A stretch of 64,000 nucleotides of DNA from contig NZ_CP034835.1 in assembly GCF_004014715.1 (NCBI RefSeq), positions 2,356,001-2,420,000 of the forward strand, given 5' to 3'. Positions 28,021 through 35,784 of this stretch are shown piece by piece. The translations under genes and the position numbers were made by a program. Below the pieces are notes generated by a model. That model made no database searches and had not been told where the DNA came from. It was given only the letters and a program-made list of their open reading frames with translations. Source of the stretch: Pseudoalteromonas sp. R3. GTDB lineage: Bacteria; Pseudomonadota; Gammaproteobacteria; Enterobacterales; Alteromonadaceae. Numbering within the stretch: the first letter of the stretch is position 1; each line of letters begins with the position of its first letter.

Positions 28021-28875
28021 ATGTGGAATCTCGTAAATCAGTATATCAGTGAAGCAATTCATGAACATTTCGAGTTTACCCGTAAAACGCAGTTGCCCTG
28101 CAACGCACAAGCTCGATTATTCAAGATAGAGAATGATCATCACTGCTACTTAGTCAAAGTCGACCACATACAAGCCCTCGAGCGTTTTGAGTGTGAGGCT
28201 AAAAACCACGACACACTTATTCGAGACAGTGATTTTTTAATAGCAGATACGATTACAATTGGCTCAAGCATTGAGTTCTGCTTTTTAGTGCTCGAGTGGT
28301 TGGAAACCTCGGGAGAGATGGAAGATTGGTTTACCTGTGGTACGACTTTAGCGAAATTACATGCGCGCCACGAACAGCAAATGTACGGTCTCGAGGAAGA
28401 CAACTACTTTTTTGATCTGGCGCAACCAAACCAATGGCACAAAAAGTGGGAAGTGTTTTTCGCGGAAGAGCGAATAGCTTGGCAGTTACAACTATTGGCT
28501 GAGAAAGGCATCAAGCTTGTAGATATAGACAAGTTTGTTGAGGAGATAAAACCCATGCTCCCTCATCAGGTCGCCCCTTCTTTGTTACACGGCCATTTTT
28601 GGCGCGGTAATATTGCTTTTTCTCAGGGAAAGCCCTGCTTGTTTTGTCCTTCCTGTTATTACGGCGACAGAGAAGTTGATCTTGCATCCAGTGAGCTTTT
28701 TGCTCCCTTACCTGCGGCGTTTTACGAGGGGTACGACAGTGTATACCCGCGCCTGGATGGACACGAAGAAAGTAGACGCGTCTATCAACTTTACCCTCTT
28801 TTGTGCCATGCCAATATGTTTGCAGGGGATTACCTGAAACAAGCGGCCAGCCACATAGAAACCCTATACAAATAA
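28021..28875 (+). CDS. Fructosamine-kinase-like protein, catalytic Asp residues replaced
   Basis: A 284-residue protein of the fructosamine/ketosamine kinase family (YniA-like), which normally phosphorylates sugar adducts on lysine so that they fall off. The family C-terminus is recognisable (YYGDREVDLASSELF, YQLYPLLCHANMFAGDYL). Two key acidic residues are changed: the catalytic loop HGDxWxGN reads LLHGHFWRGN (Asp to His, near residue 191), and the metal-binding FDPA reads LFCPS (Asp to Cys, near 207). The reading frame is intact, so this looks like a pseudokinase rather than a decayed gene. The start ATG follows GTGAAGGTACT. Confidence 0.8.
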   Translation: MWNLVNQYISEAIHEHFEFTRKTQLPCNAQARLFKIENDHHCYLVKVDHIQALERFECEAKNHDTLIRDSDFLIADTITIGSSIEFCFLVLEWLETSGEMEDWFTCGTTLAKLHARHEQQMYGLEEDNYFFDLAQPNQWHKKWEVFFAEERIAWQLQLLAEKGIKLVDIDKFVEEIKPMLPHQVAPSLLHGHFWRGNIAFSQGKPCLFCPSCYYGDREVDLASSELFAPLPAAFYEGYDSVYPRLDGHEESRRVYQLYPLLCHANMFAGDYLKQAASHIETLYK

Positions 28876-28953
28876 GTGCAACTTTACTGTAATAATCCAC
28901 AATGCTGCTATAGTTATTAATGCTAAAAATGGAAAACTCGTTGGAGTAAACTC

Positions 28954-29157
28954 ATGAAGCAGCTGTATGACCAACGTATTAGTTGCCCGCATTGCGGCCA
29001 CCACATCTTTGTTAGTATCGACGCCAGCGAGGGCGATCAGGACTACTACGAAGATTGCGCAGCCTGTTGCAACCCTATTCACTTAAACATGCATATCGAC
29101 TATGCGATCAACAAGCTTGAACTGAGGGTAGACTCAGACGACGAACAAGTGTTTTAA
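28954..29157 (+). CDS. CPXCG-motif cysteine-rich small protein
   Basis: A 67-residue protein with SCPHCGHH at residues 10-17 and a second Cys cluster in YEDCAACCNPIHL, a probable zinc ribbon. The middle ASEGDQDYYEDC block is the family hallmark. Family function is unknown. ATG follows GGAGTAAACTC, a good ribosome site. It lies 78 bp after the fructosamine-kinase-like gene, possibly co-transcribed. Confidence 0.82.
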   Translation: MKQLYDQRISCPHCGHHIFVSIDASEGDQDYYEDCAACCNPIHLNMHIDYAINKLELRVDSDDEQVF

Positions 29158-29384
29158 CAGGCACTGACTGTGCCTGCTTCAAAGCAATCAATGTGAGTGC
29201 TTAACCTGCTCTTCTGATTATATTGACGTGTCGGTGAATCGCATATTCTCTTTGAGCAACTGTACCGCTAGGTATCGAACCTTACTGTGTTGCTTTTTAG
29301 ATGTGCACATGGGTACCTTGCAATAACAAAAAGCAGATGCCATGTTCTCATCAGCCTCTTTCACATTAACCAGGTGAGGACATA
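29158..29384. other. Intergenic region between CPXCG and ribE
   Basis: Directly after the CPXCG stop there is a short hairpin, CAGGCAC (29158-29164) with GTGCCTG (29170-29176), but it lacks a T tract. Nothing else was recognised in this stretch between convergent genes. Confidence 0.4.
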
Positions 29385-30026
29385 TTACAAAGAGAAGTTT
29401 CCTCTGTTTTTACGCAGATAGTGCTCAACCGTGTTAACGGTGGTATATGTTTGCTGATCAACTTCAATGTTCAACGCATCGCCAACACGCGCCCCGCCTA
29501 TATTGGTCAGCGTCAAAGTTTCTGGAATAAGGTGAAGCCAAAAGCCCTCTTCTTCAAGTTTGCCAACGGTTAAGCTTGCACCATTAACGCAAATAAACCC
29601 CTTATAGAGAATATATTTTTTCCACTGTTCGGGGATGGTAAGCTTGATCCGGCAGTTGTCTGCATCCTGAATGATTTGTTCAACTGCCCCCTGGCAATGC
29701 ACATGCCCAGATACAATGTGTCCACCCAACTCGGTGCCAAAGGTCACAGAACGTTCAAAATTAACCCGGGCGCCCTGCTGCAAACCACTGAGGTTGGTCA
29801 GCTTGAGCGTTTCATCAATCACATCAAAGGATACCTGACCAACGACATCAGCCCCTCTCACTTCAAAGTCAGTAACTGTCAGGCAACAACCATTAATTGC
29901 AATGCTTGCACCATGAGTCAATTTTTCCAGGTACCGGCTATCAACTGATAACACTAACCTCATGACCCCTTCACGTAAAACGGCACTGACCACCGTTGCT
30001 TGAGTCTGTACAATTCCGGTAAACAT
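29385..30026 (-). CDS. ribE: Riboflavin synthase, alpha chain
   Basis: Riboflavin synthase dismutates two 6,7-dimethyl-8-ribityllumazine into riboflavin and a pyrimidinedione. From the ATG at 30026 the product has 213 residues and begins MFTGIVQTQATV, the universal start of this family; an upstream in-frame start at 30098 would add a meaningless extension. The two lumazine-binding repeats are visible: first with IAINGCCLTV and HIVSGHVHC, second with GFICVNGASLTV and NIEVD. No FMN riboswitch sequence was seen upstream. It is divergent from the MATE transporter gene. Confidence 0.93.
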   Translation of the reverse strand: MFTGIVQTQATVVSAVLREGVMRLVLSVDSRYLEKLTHGASIAINGCCLTVTDFEVRGADVVGQVSFDVIDETLKLTNLSGLQQGARVNFERSVTFGTELGGHIVSGHVHCQGAVEQIIQDADNCRIKLTIPEQWKKYILYKGFICVNGASLTVGKLEEEGFWLHLIPETLTLTNIGGARVGDALNIEVDQQTYTTVNTVEHYLRKNRGNFSL

Positions 30027-30164
30027 AACGCTCAGATTTTCGAAAATAGTGGCGCGCAGTGTATCGCAAACAGTTAACAGATTAAACAGCCCTTTCATCG
30101 GATAAAAGTGGTAAGTTTTTAGGAAGTTATTTAAGATTAACGTTTTAGGAAACCCAGACTCAGT

Positions 30165-31520
30165 ATGAAATTCGCTTTATGGGAAGCTAAGCGCCTGGTG
30201 CGCCTTGCCACCCCCGTCTTCTTTGCCCAGATAACCCTTGTGCTCATGTCCGTTGTCGACACTATGATGGCAGGACAAGTGAGTGCTGAGGACCTTGCCG
30301 CATTGTCTATTGCAACCGGCACCTGGAATCCGATGATTTTTTCATTGCAGGGGATTTTACTTGCGATCACCAGTATGGTGGCATATTGCGACGGCGCCAA
30401 ACAACGTGACGGTATCAAAACCTATTTCCAGCAAGGTATTTATCTGGCATTGCTACTCTCTTCTTTGGGCTTTATCGCCAGTGCTTTCACGCCTTTGGTC
30501 TTTGCACGGATAGGTGCCGCCAGTGCCATCACCACACTGGCACAGCAATATATTGATTTTGTAAAATGGGGCCTGCCTGCCTTTTTATTGTTTTCGGTCT
30601 ATCGCAATGTGACTGAAGGCGTTGGCAATACCAAAGCTGCTTTGTACATTAGTTTGCTCGGCCTCGCGGTCAATGTCTTTGCTAACTATGTCTTTATTTA
30701 CGGCAAACTTGGCATGCCAGCCCTGGGTAGTGCGGGATGTGGCCTGGCAACGACGCTGGTGTTTTGGGTCATGGCCGTCGCCCAGCTCATCTATAGTTTT
30801 TACAACAAATATCTGGACGGTCGTTGGTTAATTAAGGGGTTTGCACGCCCTCATGCTGCTACTCAATTCCAGATAGTTAAACTGGGTCTGCCCATTTGCC
30901 TTGCTACTTTCTTCGAAGTGACCTTGTTCGCCTGCATTCCTCTGTTTATTGCAGACCTGGGGGCAATCGCGGTGTCCGGGCACCAGATAGCAGCCAGTGT
31001 CACGACTATTCTGTTTATGCTGCCGCTGAGCTTGTCCATGGCAATTGCGATACGCATTGGCACCTTATCGGGTGAAGGGCACTACTCGCGACTGGTGAAC
31101 TCGGTCTACACCAGCTTTGTATGTGCCGTCGTGGTCTCTATTATAGTTGCCACCTTCACTTTTGTGATCCGCAACGAAATTGCCTGGGTATATACTCAAA
31201 ACACCGAGGTTGCAGTACTCGCTTCCGGGATAATCGTGCTGGCCTGTATTTATCAATTGCCAGACGCTTTGCAGGTTGCCGCCAATGGCGTATTGCGAGG
31301 CTTAAAGTACACCAGCCCTATCACCATAGTCACGTTTGTCTCTTACTGGTTGATTGGGTTCAGCCTTGGCTTTGTGCTCGCAAAGACGGATTTACTCGTA
31401 CCGGCTATGGGCGCAAGAGGGTTTTGGGTTGGTATTATCGTTGGCTTAACCTGCGCTGCGATATTACTTCTGTATTTTGTGAGGAAACGCCTTGATACGT
31501 TACGTCCTGATCCTGTTTAG
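30165..31520 (+). CDS. MATE family efflux transporter
   Basis: A 451-residue cation-drug antiporter of the NorM branch of the MATE family, with about twelve membrane segments. It starts LWEAKRLVRLATPVFFAQITLVLMSVVDTMMAGQ, the typical first-helix region with the conserved Asp. The two MATE halves (about 10-225 and 235-445) are both complete. Substrates cannot be told from sequence; NorM proteins export fluoroquinolones and cationic dyes using sodium or protons. It overlaps the next gene by 29 bases. Confidence 0.88.
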   Translation: MKFALWEAKRLVRLATPVFFAQITLVLMSVVDTMMAGQVSAEDLAALSIATGTWNPMIFSLQGILLAITSMVAYCDGAKQRDGIKTYFQQGIYLALLLSSLGFIASAFTPLVFARIGAASAITTLAQQYIDFVKWGLPAFLLFSVYRNVTEGVGNTKAALYISLLGLAVNVFANYVFIYGKLGMPALGSAGCGLATTLVFWVMAVAQLIYSFYNKYLDGRWLIKGFARPHAATQFQIVKLGLPICLATFFEVTLFACIPLFIADLGAIAVSGHQIAASVTTILFMLPLSLSMAIAIRIGTLSGEGHYSRLVNSVYTSFVCAVVVSIIVATFTFVIRNEIAWVYTQNTEVAVLASGIIVLACIYQLPDALQVAANGVLRGLKYTSPITIVTFVSYWLIGFSLGFVLAKTDLLVPAMGARGFWVGIIVGLTCAAILLLYFVRKRLDTLRPDPV

Positions 31521-32478
31521 TGCAGTCTTAACTGCCTGCACTCCTGTGGCCAGCGATATCAACCAGGAATATGCGGACAGACTGGCCCATGTGCTGGGCT
31601 TGTCGCCTTTAAAAGTTGAAAAGCCTGACCCTCTGGTGCCATACAAAGCCTCCAGGCCACAAGCGTCTTTTAAGCTTTCTGTTTTGCAGCTTGCGGATCT
31701 GGGACACTGCGCGCTGGCACAGGACGTTGCCACGCACAATAACCAGCTTGGCAAGTTAGCCGTGCCCAGCGAGGTCTTTAAATATCAACTGCGCTTCATT
31801 CAGCTTGCCGATCAATGTATAGAGGACAGCAGAACCAGCGACCCTGAAGTTAAACAGATCCTAGCGCAAGCCGCTGCAAACAAACGCACGGCTTTGAGTC
31901 AGTATTTCGCTTTTATGCTGTCGGCAGAGGCTGAACTGACTCAATTTACCAGGCTGACATTTACCGAAATCGATAAGCGCGGTACTGATAATGAAATTCA
32001 AGCCAACGAAGGCCTGGCCACTTTGGCATCAATCGCGATCTCCCTGTCAACGCCAGAAAAGATTGATCCGGAGCGTGTCACGCCTGCCCTCAGGAAATTA
32101 AACAACAATCACTATGTTCAGACTTTGCTCACCAGTGCACGCAAACAAATTAGCTGGAACCGAGCGTTAACGCAATGGTTATCACAAGTAGAGCTCCAAG
32201 CAGCCGTATGTCCTGAGGGGAAAAACCAACGTAAAGCCGAAATATTGCACAATGTATTCAATAAGTTTTCAATTTCAACATTGCAACCTTATCAGGCTCA
32301 ACTGACTAACCAGCTACAGGAATTAAGTGACTCTGTGACAAAAATTTCGGCGGCGATACCCTATCCTCCCTACCCAAATCATGCCGACGTGCTGATGGAT
32401 GAACTGAAAACGTCAAGTCGACAGCACGCACAGTGGTGGCAGCGCTTTTACAAAGTGTGTAAAGTTGCACCGGTATGA
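31492..32478 (+). CDS. DUF3080 family lipoprotein
   Basis: A 328-residue protein with a lipoprotein signal (MIRYVLILFSAVLTAC), so it is probably anchored in a membrane of the envelope. The remainder is mostly helical, with the DUF3080 features EYADRLAHVL, LADLGHCALAQ and LADQCI. The start codon is TTG, preceded by GAGGAAA at good spacing, within the end of the MATE gene. The overlap suggests co-expression with the transporter. Family function is unknown. Confidence 0.78.
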   Translation: MIRYVLILFSAVLTACTPVASDINQEYADRLAHVLGLSPLKVEKPDPLVPYKASRPQASFKLSVLQLADLGHCALAQDVATHNNQLGKLAVPSEVFKYQLRFIQLADQCIEDSRTSDPEVKQILAQAAANKRTALSQYFAFMLSAEAELTQFTRLTFTEIDKRGTDNEIQANEGLATLASIAISLSTPEKIDPERVTPALRKLNNNHYVQTLLTSARKQISWNRALTQWLSQVELQAAVCPEGKNQRKAEILHNVFNKFSISTLQPYQAQLTNQLQELSDSVTKISAAIPYPPYPNHADVLMDELKTSSRQHAQWWQRFYKVCKVAPV

Positions 32479-32518
32479 ACGAAAAAAGTGCAAACAAACA
32501 TTAATTTAGCAAATTTAC

Positions 32519-32547
32519 TTGATCCCACTGAACGCTCACTATATATT
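32519..32547 (+). promoter_or_regulatory. Candidate promoter of the tRNA-Val cluster
   Basis: TTGATC (32519-32524) and TATATT (32542-32547) are spaced by exactly 17 bp, followed by a GC-rich discriminator (AGCGGCCG). This layout is typical of growth-rate-controlled stable-RNA promoters. The first tRNA starts about 50 bp after the expected start point. Confidence 0.55.
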
Positions 32548-32604
32548 AGCGGCCGTTGGCAAGTGACTTAATGCAACAAAACAGTCATAACAGTTCAACA
32601 TTGT

Positions 32605-32681
32605 ACGACCGTAGCTCAGTTGGTTAGAGCACCACCTTGACATGGTGGGGGTCGGTGGTTCGAATCCACTCGGTCGTACCA
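32605..32681 (+). tRNA. tRNA-Val (GAC), copy 1
   Basis: 77 nt including encoded CCA. Acceptor ACGACCG pairs with CGGTCGT; D arm GCTC/GAGC; anticodon stem CCACC/GGTGG with loop TTGACAT, anticodon GAC; T loop TTCGAAT. It closely resembles E. coli tRNA-Val2. First member of the array. Confidence 0.97.
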
Positions 32682-32714
32682 ACTTATTTAATAAGTTAAA
32701 ACTCAAATCTCAGT

Positions 32715-32791
32715 ACGACCGTAGCTCAGTTGGTTAGAGCACCACCTTGACATGGTGGGGGTCGGTGGTTCGAATCCACTCGGTCGTACCA
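32715..32791 (+). tRNA. tRNA-Val (GAC), copy 2
   Basis: Identical in sequence to copy 1, 110 bp downstream. The 33-nt spacer between copies contains the inverted repeat ACTTATTTAATAAGT, which may be a processing hairpin. Confidence 0.97.
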
Positions 32792-32824
32792 ACTTATTTG
32801 ATAAGTTAAAATGCATATTCCAGT

Positions 32825-32901
32825 ACGACCGTAGCTCAGTTGGTTAGAGCACCACCTTGACATGGTGGGGGTCGGTGGTTCGAATCCACTCGGTCGTACC
32901 A
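32825..32901 (+). tRNA. tRNA-Val (GAC), copy 3
   Basis: Identical to copies 1 and 2, another 110 bp on. After this copy the spacer changes (AAATCATTTTATAAGTT, hairpin lost) and the defective copies begin. Confidence 0.97.
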
Positions 32902-32934
32902 AATCATTTTATAAGTTAAATCCCTTATCTCAAT

Positions 32935-33020
32935 AAGTCAGTAGCTCAGTTGGTTAGAGCACCACCACTCTCTATGACCCGGTCCAATGGTCGGTGGTTC
33001 GAATCCACTCGGTCGTACCA
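32935..33020 (+). pseudogene. Defective tRNA-Val copy 4
   Basis: 5' acceptor AAGTCAG no longer pairs with CGGTCGT; 23-nt replacement of the anticodon region; D arm, T loop (TTCGAAT) and CCA retained. Confidence 0.9.
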
Positions 33021-33053
33021 AATCATTTTATAAGTTAAATCCCTTATCTCAAT

Positions 33054-33139
33054 AAGTCAGTAGCTCAGTTGGTTAGAGCACCACCACTCTCTATGACGCG
33101 GTCCAATGGTCGGTGGCTCAAATCCACTCGGTCGTACCA
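33054..33139 (+). pseudogene. Defective tRNA-Val copy 5
   Basis: Acceptor AAGTCAG; replacement segment with one change (GACGC for GACCC); T loop altered to CTCAAAT. Confidence 0.9.
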
Positions 33140-33172
33140 AATCACTTTATAAGTTAAATCTCATATCTCAGT

Positions 33173-33258
33173 AATACCCTAGCTCAGTTGGTTAGAGCAC
33201 CACCACTCTCTATGACCCGGTCCAATGGTCGGTGGCTCAAATCCACTCGGTCGTACCA
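33173..33258 (+). pseudogene. Defective tRNA-Val copy 6
   Basis: Acceptor AATACCC, a second 5' type; same 23-nt replacement; T loop CTCAAAT. Confidence 0.9.
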
Positions 33259-33291
33259 AATCACTTTATAAGTTAAATCCCTTATCTCAAT

Positions 33292-33377
33292 AAGTCAGTA
33301 GCTCAGTTGGTTAGAGCACCACCACTCTCTATGACCCGGTCCAATGGTCGGTGGCTCAAATCCACTCGGTCGTACCA
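33292..33377 (+). pseudogene. Defective tRNA-Val copy 7
   Basis: Acceptor AAGTCAG; same replacement; T loop CTCAAAT; followed by a spacer that keeps the AACTTATTTGATAAGTT hairpin. Confidence 0.9.
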
Positions 33378-33410
33378 ACTTATTTGATAAGTTAAATCTC
33401 ATATCTCAGT

Positions 33411-33496
33411 AATACCCTAGCTCAGTTGGTTAGAGCACCACCACTCTCTATGACCCGGTCCAATGGTCGGTGGTTCGAATCCACTCGGTCGTACCA
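33411..33496 (+). pseudogene. Defective tRNA-Val copy 8
   Basis: Acceptor AATACCC; same replacement; T loop TTCGAAT intact. Confidence 0.9.
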
Positions 33497-33529
33497 AATC
33501 ATTTTATAAGTTAAATCCCTTATCTCAAT

Positions 33530-33615
33530 AAGTCAGTAGCTCAGTTGGTTAGAGCACCACCACTCTCTATGACCCGGTCCAATGGTCGGTGGCTCAAATC
33601 CACTCGGTCGTACCA
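33530..33615 (+). pseudogene. Defective tRNA-Val copy 9
   Basis: Acceptor AAGTCAG; same replacement; T loop CTCAAAT. Confidence 0.9.
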
Positions 33616-33648
33616 ACTTATTTAATAAGTTAAAACTCAAATCTCAGT

Positions 33649-33734
33649 ACGACCGTAGCTCAGTTGGTTAGAGCACCACCACTCTCTATGACCCGGTCCA
33701 ATGGTCGGTGGCTCAAATCCACTCGGTCGTACCA
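33649..33734 (+). pseudogene. Defective tRNA-Val copy 10, intact acceptor
   Basis: The 5' acceptor ACGACCG and the preceding spacer are those of the intact copies, but the anticodon region carries the 23-nt replacement and the T loop is CTCAAAT. A recombinant of intact and defective types. Confidence 0.9.
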
Positions 33735-33767
33735 ACTTATTTAATAAGTTAAAACTCAAATCTCAGT

Positions 33768-33853
33768 ACAACCGTAGCTCAATTGGTTAGAGCACTACCA
33801 CTCTCTATGACCCGGTCCAGTGGTCGGTGGTTCGAATCCACTCGGTCGTACCA
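33768..33853 (+). pseudogene. Defective tRNA-Val copy 11
   Basis: Acceptor ACAACCG (one change from intact); D loop AATTGG; CTACC for CCACC; replacement ends CCAGTG; T loop TTCGAAT. Confidence 0.9.
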
Positions 33854-33886
33854 AATCATTTTATAAGTTAAAAGCCTTATCTCAAT

Positions 33887-33972
33887 AAGTCAGTAGCTCA
33901 TTTGGTTAGAGCACCACCACTCTCTATGACCCGGTCCAATAGTCAATACTTCGGATCCACTCGGTCGTACCA
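33887..33972 (+). pseudogene. Defective tRNA-Val copy 12, most diverged
   Basis: Acceptor AAGTCAG; D loop CATTTGG; the segment after the replacement reads AATAGTCAATACTTCGG, which destroys the T stem. Confidence 0.9.
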
Positions 33973-34005
33973 AATCATTTTATAAGTTAAAAGCCTTATA
34001 TCAAT

Positions 34006-34091
34006 AAGTCAGTAGCTCAGTTGGTTAGAGCACCACCACTCTCTATGACCCGGTCCAGTGGTCGGTGGTTCAAATCCACTCGGTCGTACCA
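34006..34091 (+). pseudogene. Defective tRNA-Val copy 13
   Basis: Acceptor AAGTCAG; replacement ends CCAGTG as in copy 11; T loop TTCAAAT. Confidence 0.9.
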
Positions 34092-34124
34092 AATCATTTT
34101 ATAAGTTAAAAGCCTTATCTCAAT

Positions 34125-34210
34125 AAGTCAGTAGCTCAGTTGGTTAGAGCACCACCACTCTCTATGACCCGGTCCAATGGTCGGTGGTTCGAATCCACTC
34201 GGTCGTACCA
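34125..34210 (+). pseudogene. Defective tRNA-Val copy 14
   Basis: Acceptor AAGTCAG; standard replacement; T loop TTCGAAT and CCA intact. Confidence 0.9.
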
Positions 34211-34243
34211 AATCACTTTATAAGTTAAATCTCATATCTCAGT

Positions 34244-34284
34244 AATACCCTAGCTCAGTTGGTTAGAGCACCACCACTCTCTAT
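34244..34284 (+). pseudogene. Defective tRNA-Val copy 15, broken
   Basis: Acceptor AATACCC and D arm are present, but homology stops inside the replacement (after ACTCTCTAT). A 16-nt remnant of the 3' end, AATCCACTCGGTCGTA, reappears at 34384-34399 after 99 bp of other sequence. Confidence 0.85.
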
Positions 34285-34587
34285 CATTACTAACCTTCGC
34301 TCGCTATTTTCAATTCATCAGCCTATAAATTTGCTCATTTCACCTTGCGCAAAAGTCGCGCTAAAGCACGGTTTCGCACCACTAATCCACTCGGTCGTAA
34401 CTGCACCCGTTATTAACCTCCCATCACAATTCTTAAAGACCTCATATTATCTACGCCTCAACAGCCTGTAAAATTGCGCATTTCACCGTTAGTACGAGTC
34501 ATGTTTATGTGAGAGTACATCGCACAGGTTTGCTCTGCCCTGATATTTTGCTATAACTAGTTAGCGAATCCCACTCTAAGGAAGGTC
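34285..34587. other. Gene-free region after the tRNA array, with a diverged direct repeat
   Basis: Contains the 99-bp segment that splits the last tRNA-like copy, then the copy's 3' remnant. CAGCCTATAAATTTGC at 34319 with its following CATTTCACC recurs at 34462-34487 with 23 of 26 bases the same. No coding region is credible here. The stretch also holds the upstream region of the binding-protein gene. Confidence 0.6.
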
Positions 34588-35784
34588 ATGCTTGGCAGGT
34601 TATCCACCACGTTCTTGTCCATGTTGATAACAGGCCTGTGCAGCTGTATGGCGCAAGCTAAGCAGCCACTTCCTCAATCATTGACTATTGCCATTGGTCT
34701 TGAGAACTACGACTTCAACCCCCTGTTTAAGGAGTTCACCAGGAAAACCGGTATTAAAGTTAAGGTCGTTGAATTCGAGAACAACTCTTTAAAGTCTGAG
34801 CTACTGTTGAGGGCCAGTAATAACGCCCTACCCGACGGTATCATAGTCCCAGCAGACTATATGGGCCTGACAGCGCTAAACTTGTCCGAAGTACCTGATG
34901 ATTGGCTTTCAACGCACTTAATTGACCAGGTCCGCATGAACATCAAAGCCAATGGCATTACGCTAGGTGTACCGATTGTGTTTGGTAACCACCTGATGCT
35001 GTATTACAACCGAGCACTTGTCAGCGACCCTGCCCAAAACTGGCAGCAGCTTCGCGAGCAACAACAGAAGCAGATGCTTAAAATCAACTGGAACTATTAC
35101 GAAATGTACTGGTATCGAGCGTTTTTAGGCACTTTCGGAACATCAGTGATTTTAAATGGCAACGCTCACTTAGATACACCCGCTATGGTTAACGCCCTGC
35201 GCTGGTATAAGTCTCTAAAAGAAGAGGCCTGGCTGGATGTAGAGTGCGACTACGATTGTACCGTAAATCAATTTTTAGCCGGTGAAGTTGCCTACACCAT
35301 CAATGGCTCCTGGATGTTCCAACGTTTCTCTGAACATTTCAGTGATAAATTGGGTGTTGCGCAATTACCCCGTCTACGCGGTGAACCGATGCGTTCGTAC
35401 TTTTCATCTCACGTTATGGCGTTTCCCGACAACGCCTTATCCGGGAGCAAAAGAGCCGAGCTCAGAACACTGTCTGAGTTTTTGCAATCTCTGCCTGTAC
35501 AAACTAATTTATGGTCTTCCATTAATGCACTACCTGTCGACAGGCGCGCACTTGAAATGCTTAAGATACAAGGTATTACACAAGTAGAGGCGCTCATCTC
35601 TACCTTAGAGTACGCTCAGCCTATGCCTAACGAAGCACAGATGGCCTTTGTCTGGGAGGCGATGTTAAAGGGTTTAACACGCCATCTGGCTGGCGTACTT
35701 GATGAACATCAGGCCGCCCACTTTATGCAACATATTGTCGAGAAGTCGATTAGCTATGAGCAAGAAAAAAAGCCTGGTCAGTGA
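34588..35784 (+). CDS. Periplasmic extracellular solute-binding protein (family 1 type)
   Basis: A 398-residue exported protein with an N-terminal signal ([15 protein letters not shown]). The fold is that of ABC sugar-type binding proteins: [19 protein letters not shown] and [10 protein letters not shown] at the start, [27 protein letters not shown], and the [14 protein letters not shown] ligand-loop region. The start has a strong ribosome site (AAGGAAGG). No ABC permease or ATPase is adjacent. It overlaps the following hybrid sensor kinase by 29 bases, so the likely role is to deliver a ligand signal to the kinase rather than transport. Ligand unknown. Confidence 0.82.
   Translation: MLGRLSTTFLSMLITGLCSCMAQAKQPLPQSLTIAIGLENYDFNPLFKEFTRKTGIKVKVVEFENNSLKSELLLRASNNALPDGIIVPADYMGLTALNLSEVPDDWLSTHLIDQVRMNIKANGITLGVPIVFGNHLMLYYNRALVSDPAQNWQQLREQQQKQMLKINWNYYEMYWYRAFLGTFGTSVILNGNAHLDTPAMVNALRWYKSLKEEAWLDVECDYDCTVNQFLAGEVAYTINGSWMFQRFSEHFSDKLGVAQLPRLRGEPMRSYFSSHVMAFPDNALSGSKRAELRTLSEFLQSLPVQTNLWSSINALPVDRRALEMLKIQGITQVEALISTLEYAQPMPNEAQMAFVWEAMLKGLTRHLAGVLDEHQAAHFMQHIVEKSISYEQEKKPGQ

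Larger units (their letters stand above)
32605..34284 (+). repeat. Tandem tRNA-Val array: 3 intact and 12 defective copies
   Basis: Fifteen head-to-tail units. Intact units repeat every 110 bp (77-nt tRNA plus 33-nt spacer); defective units repeat every 119 bp without exception (86 nt plus 33 nt). In every defective unit the 14 nt that form the anticodon loop, 3' anticodon stem and start of the variable loop are replaced by a 23-nt segment beginning ACTCTCTATGACCCGG. Spacers and 5' ends fall into a few types that recur in mixed order, the pattern expected from unequal crossing-over and gene conversion. Confidence 0.95.

Noticed and set aside
30027..30164. Possible FMN riboswitch before ribE
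   Set aside because: The conserved core of the RFN element was not found in the short gap.
32605..34284. Regular repeats with constant 33-bp spacers resembling a CRISPR array
   Set aside because: The repeats are 77 or 86 nt, are clearly tRNA-Val, and the spacers are near-identical to each other; there are no cas genes.
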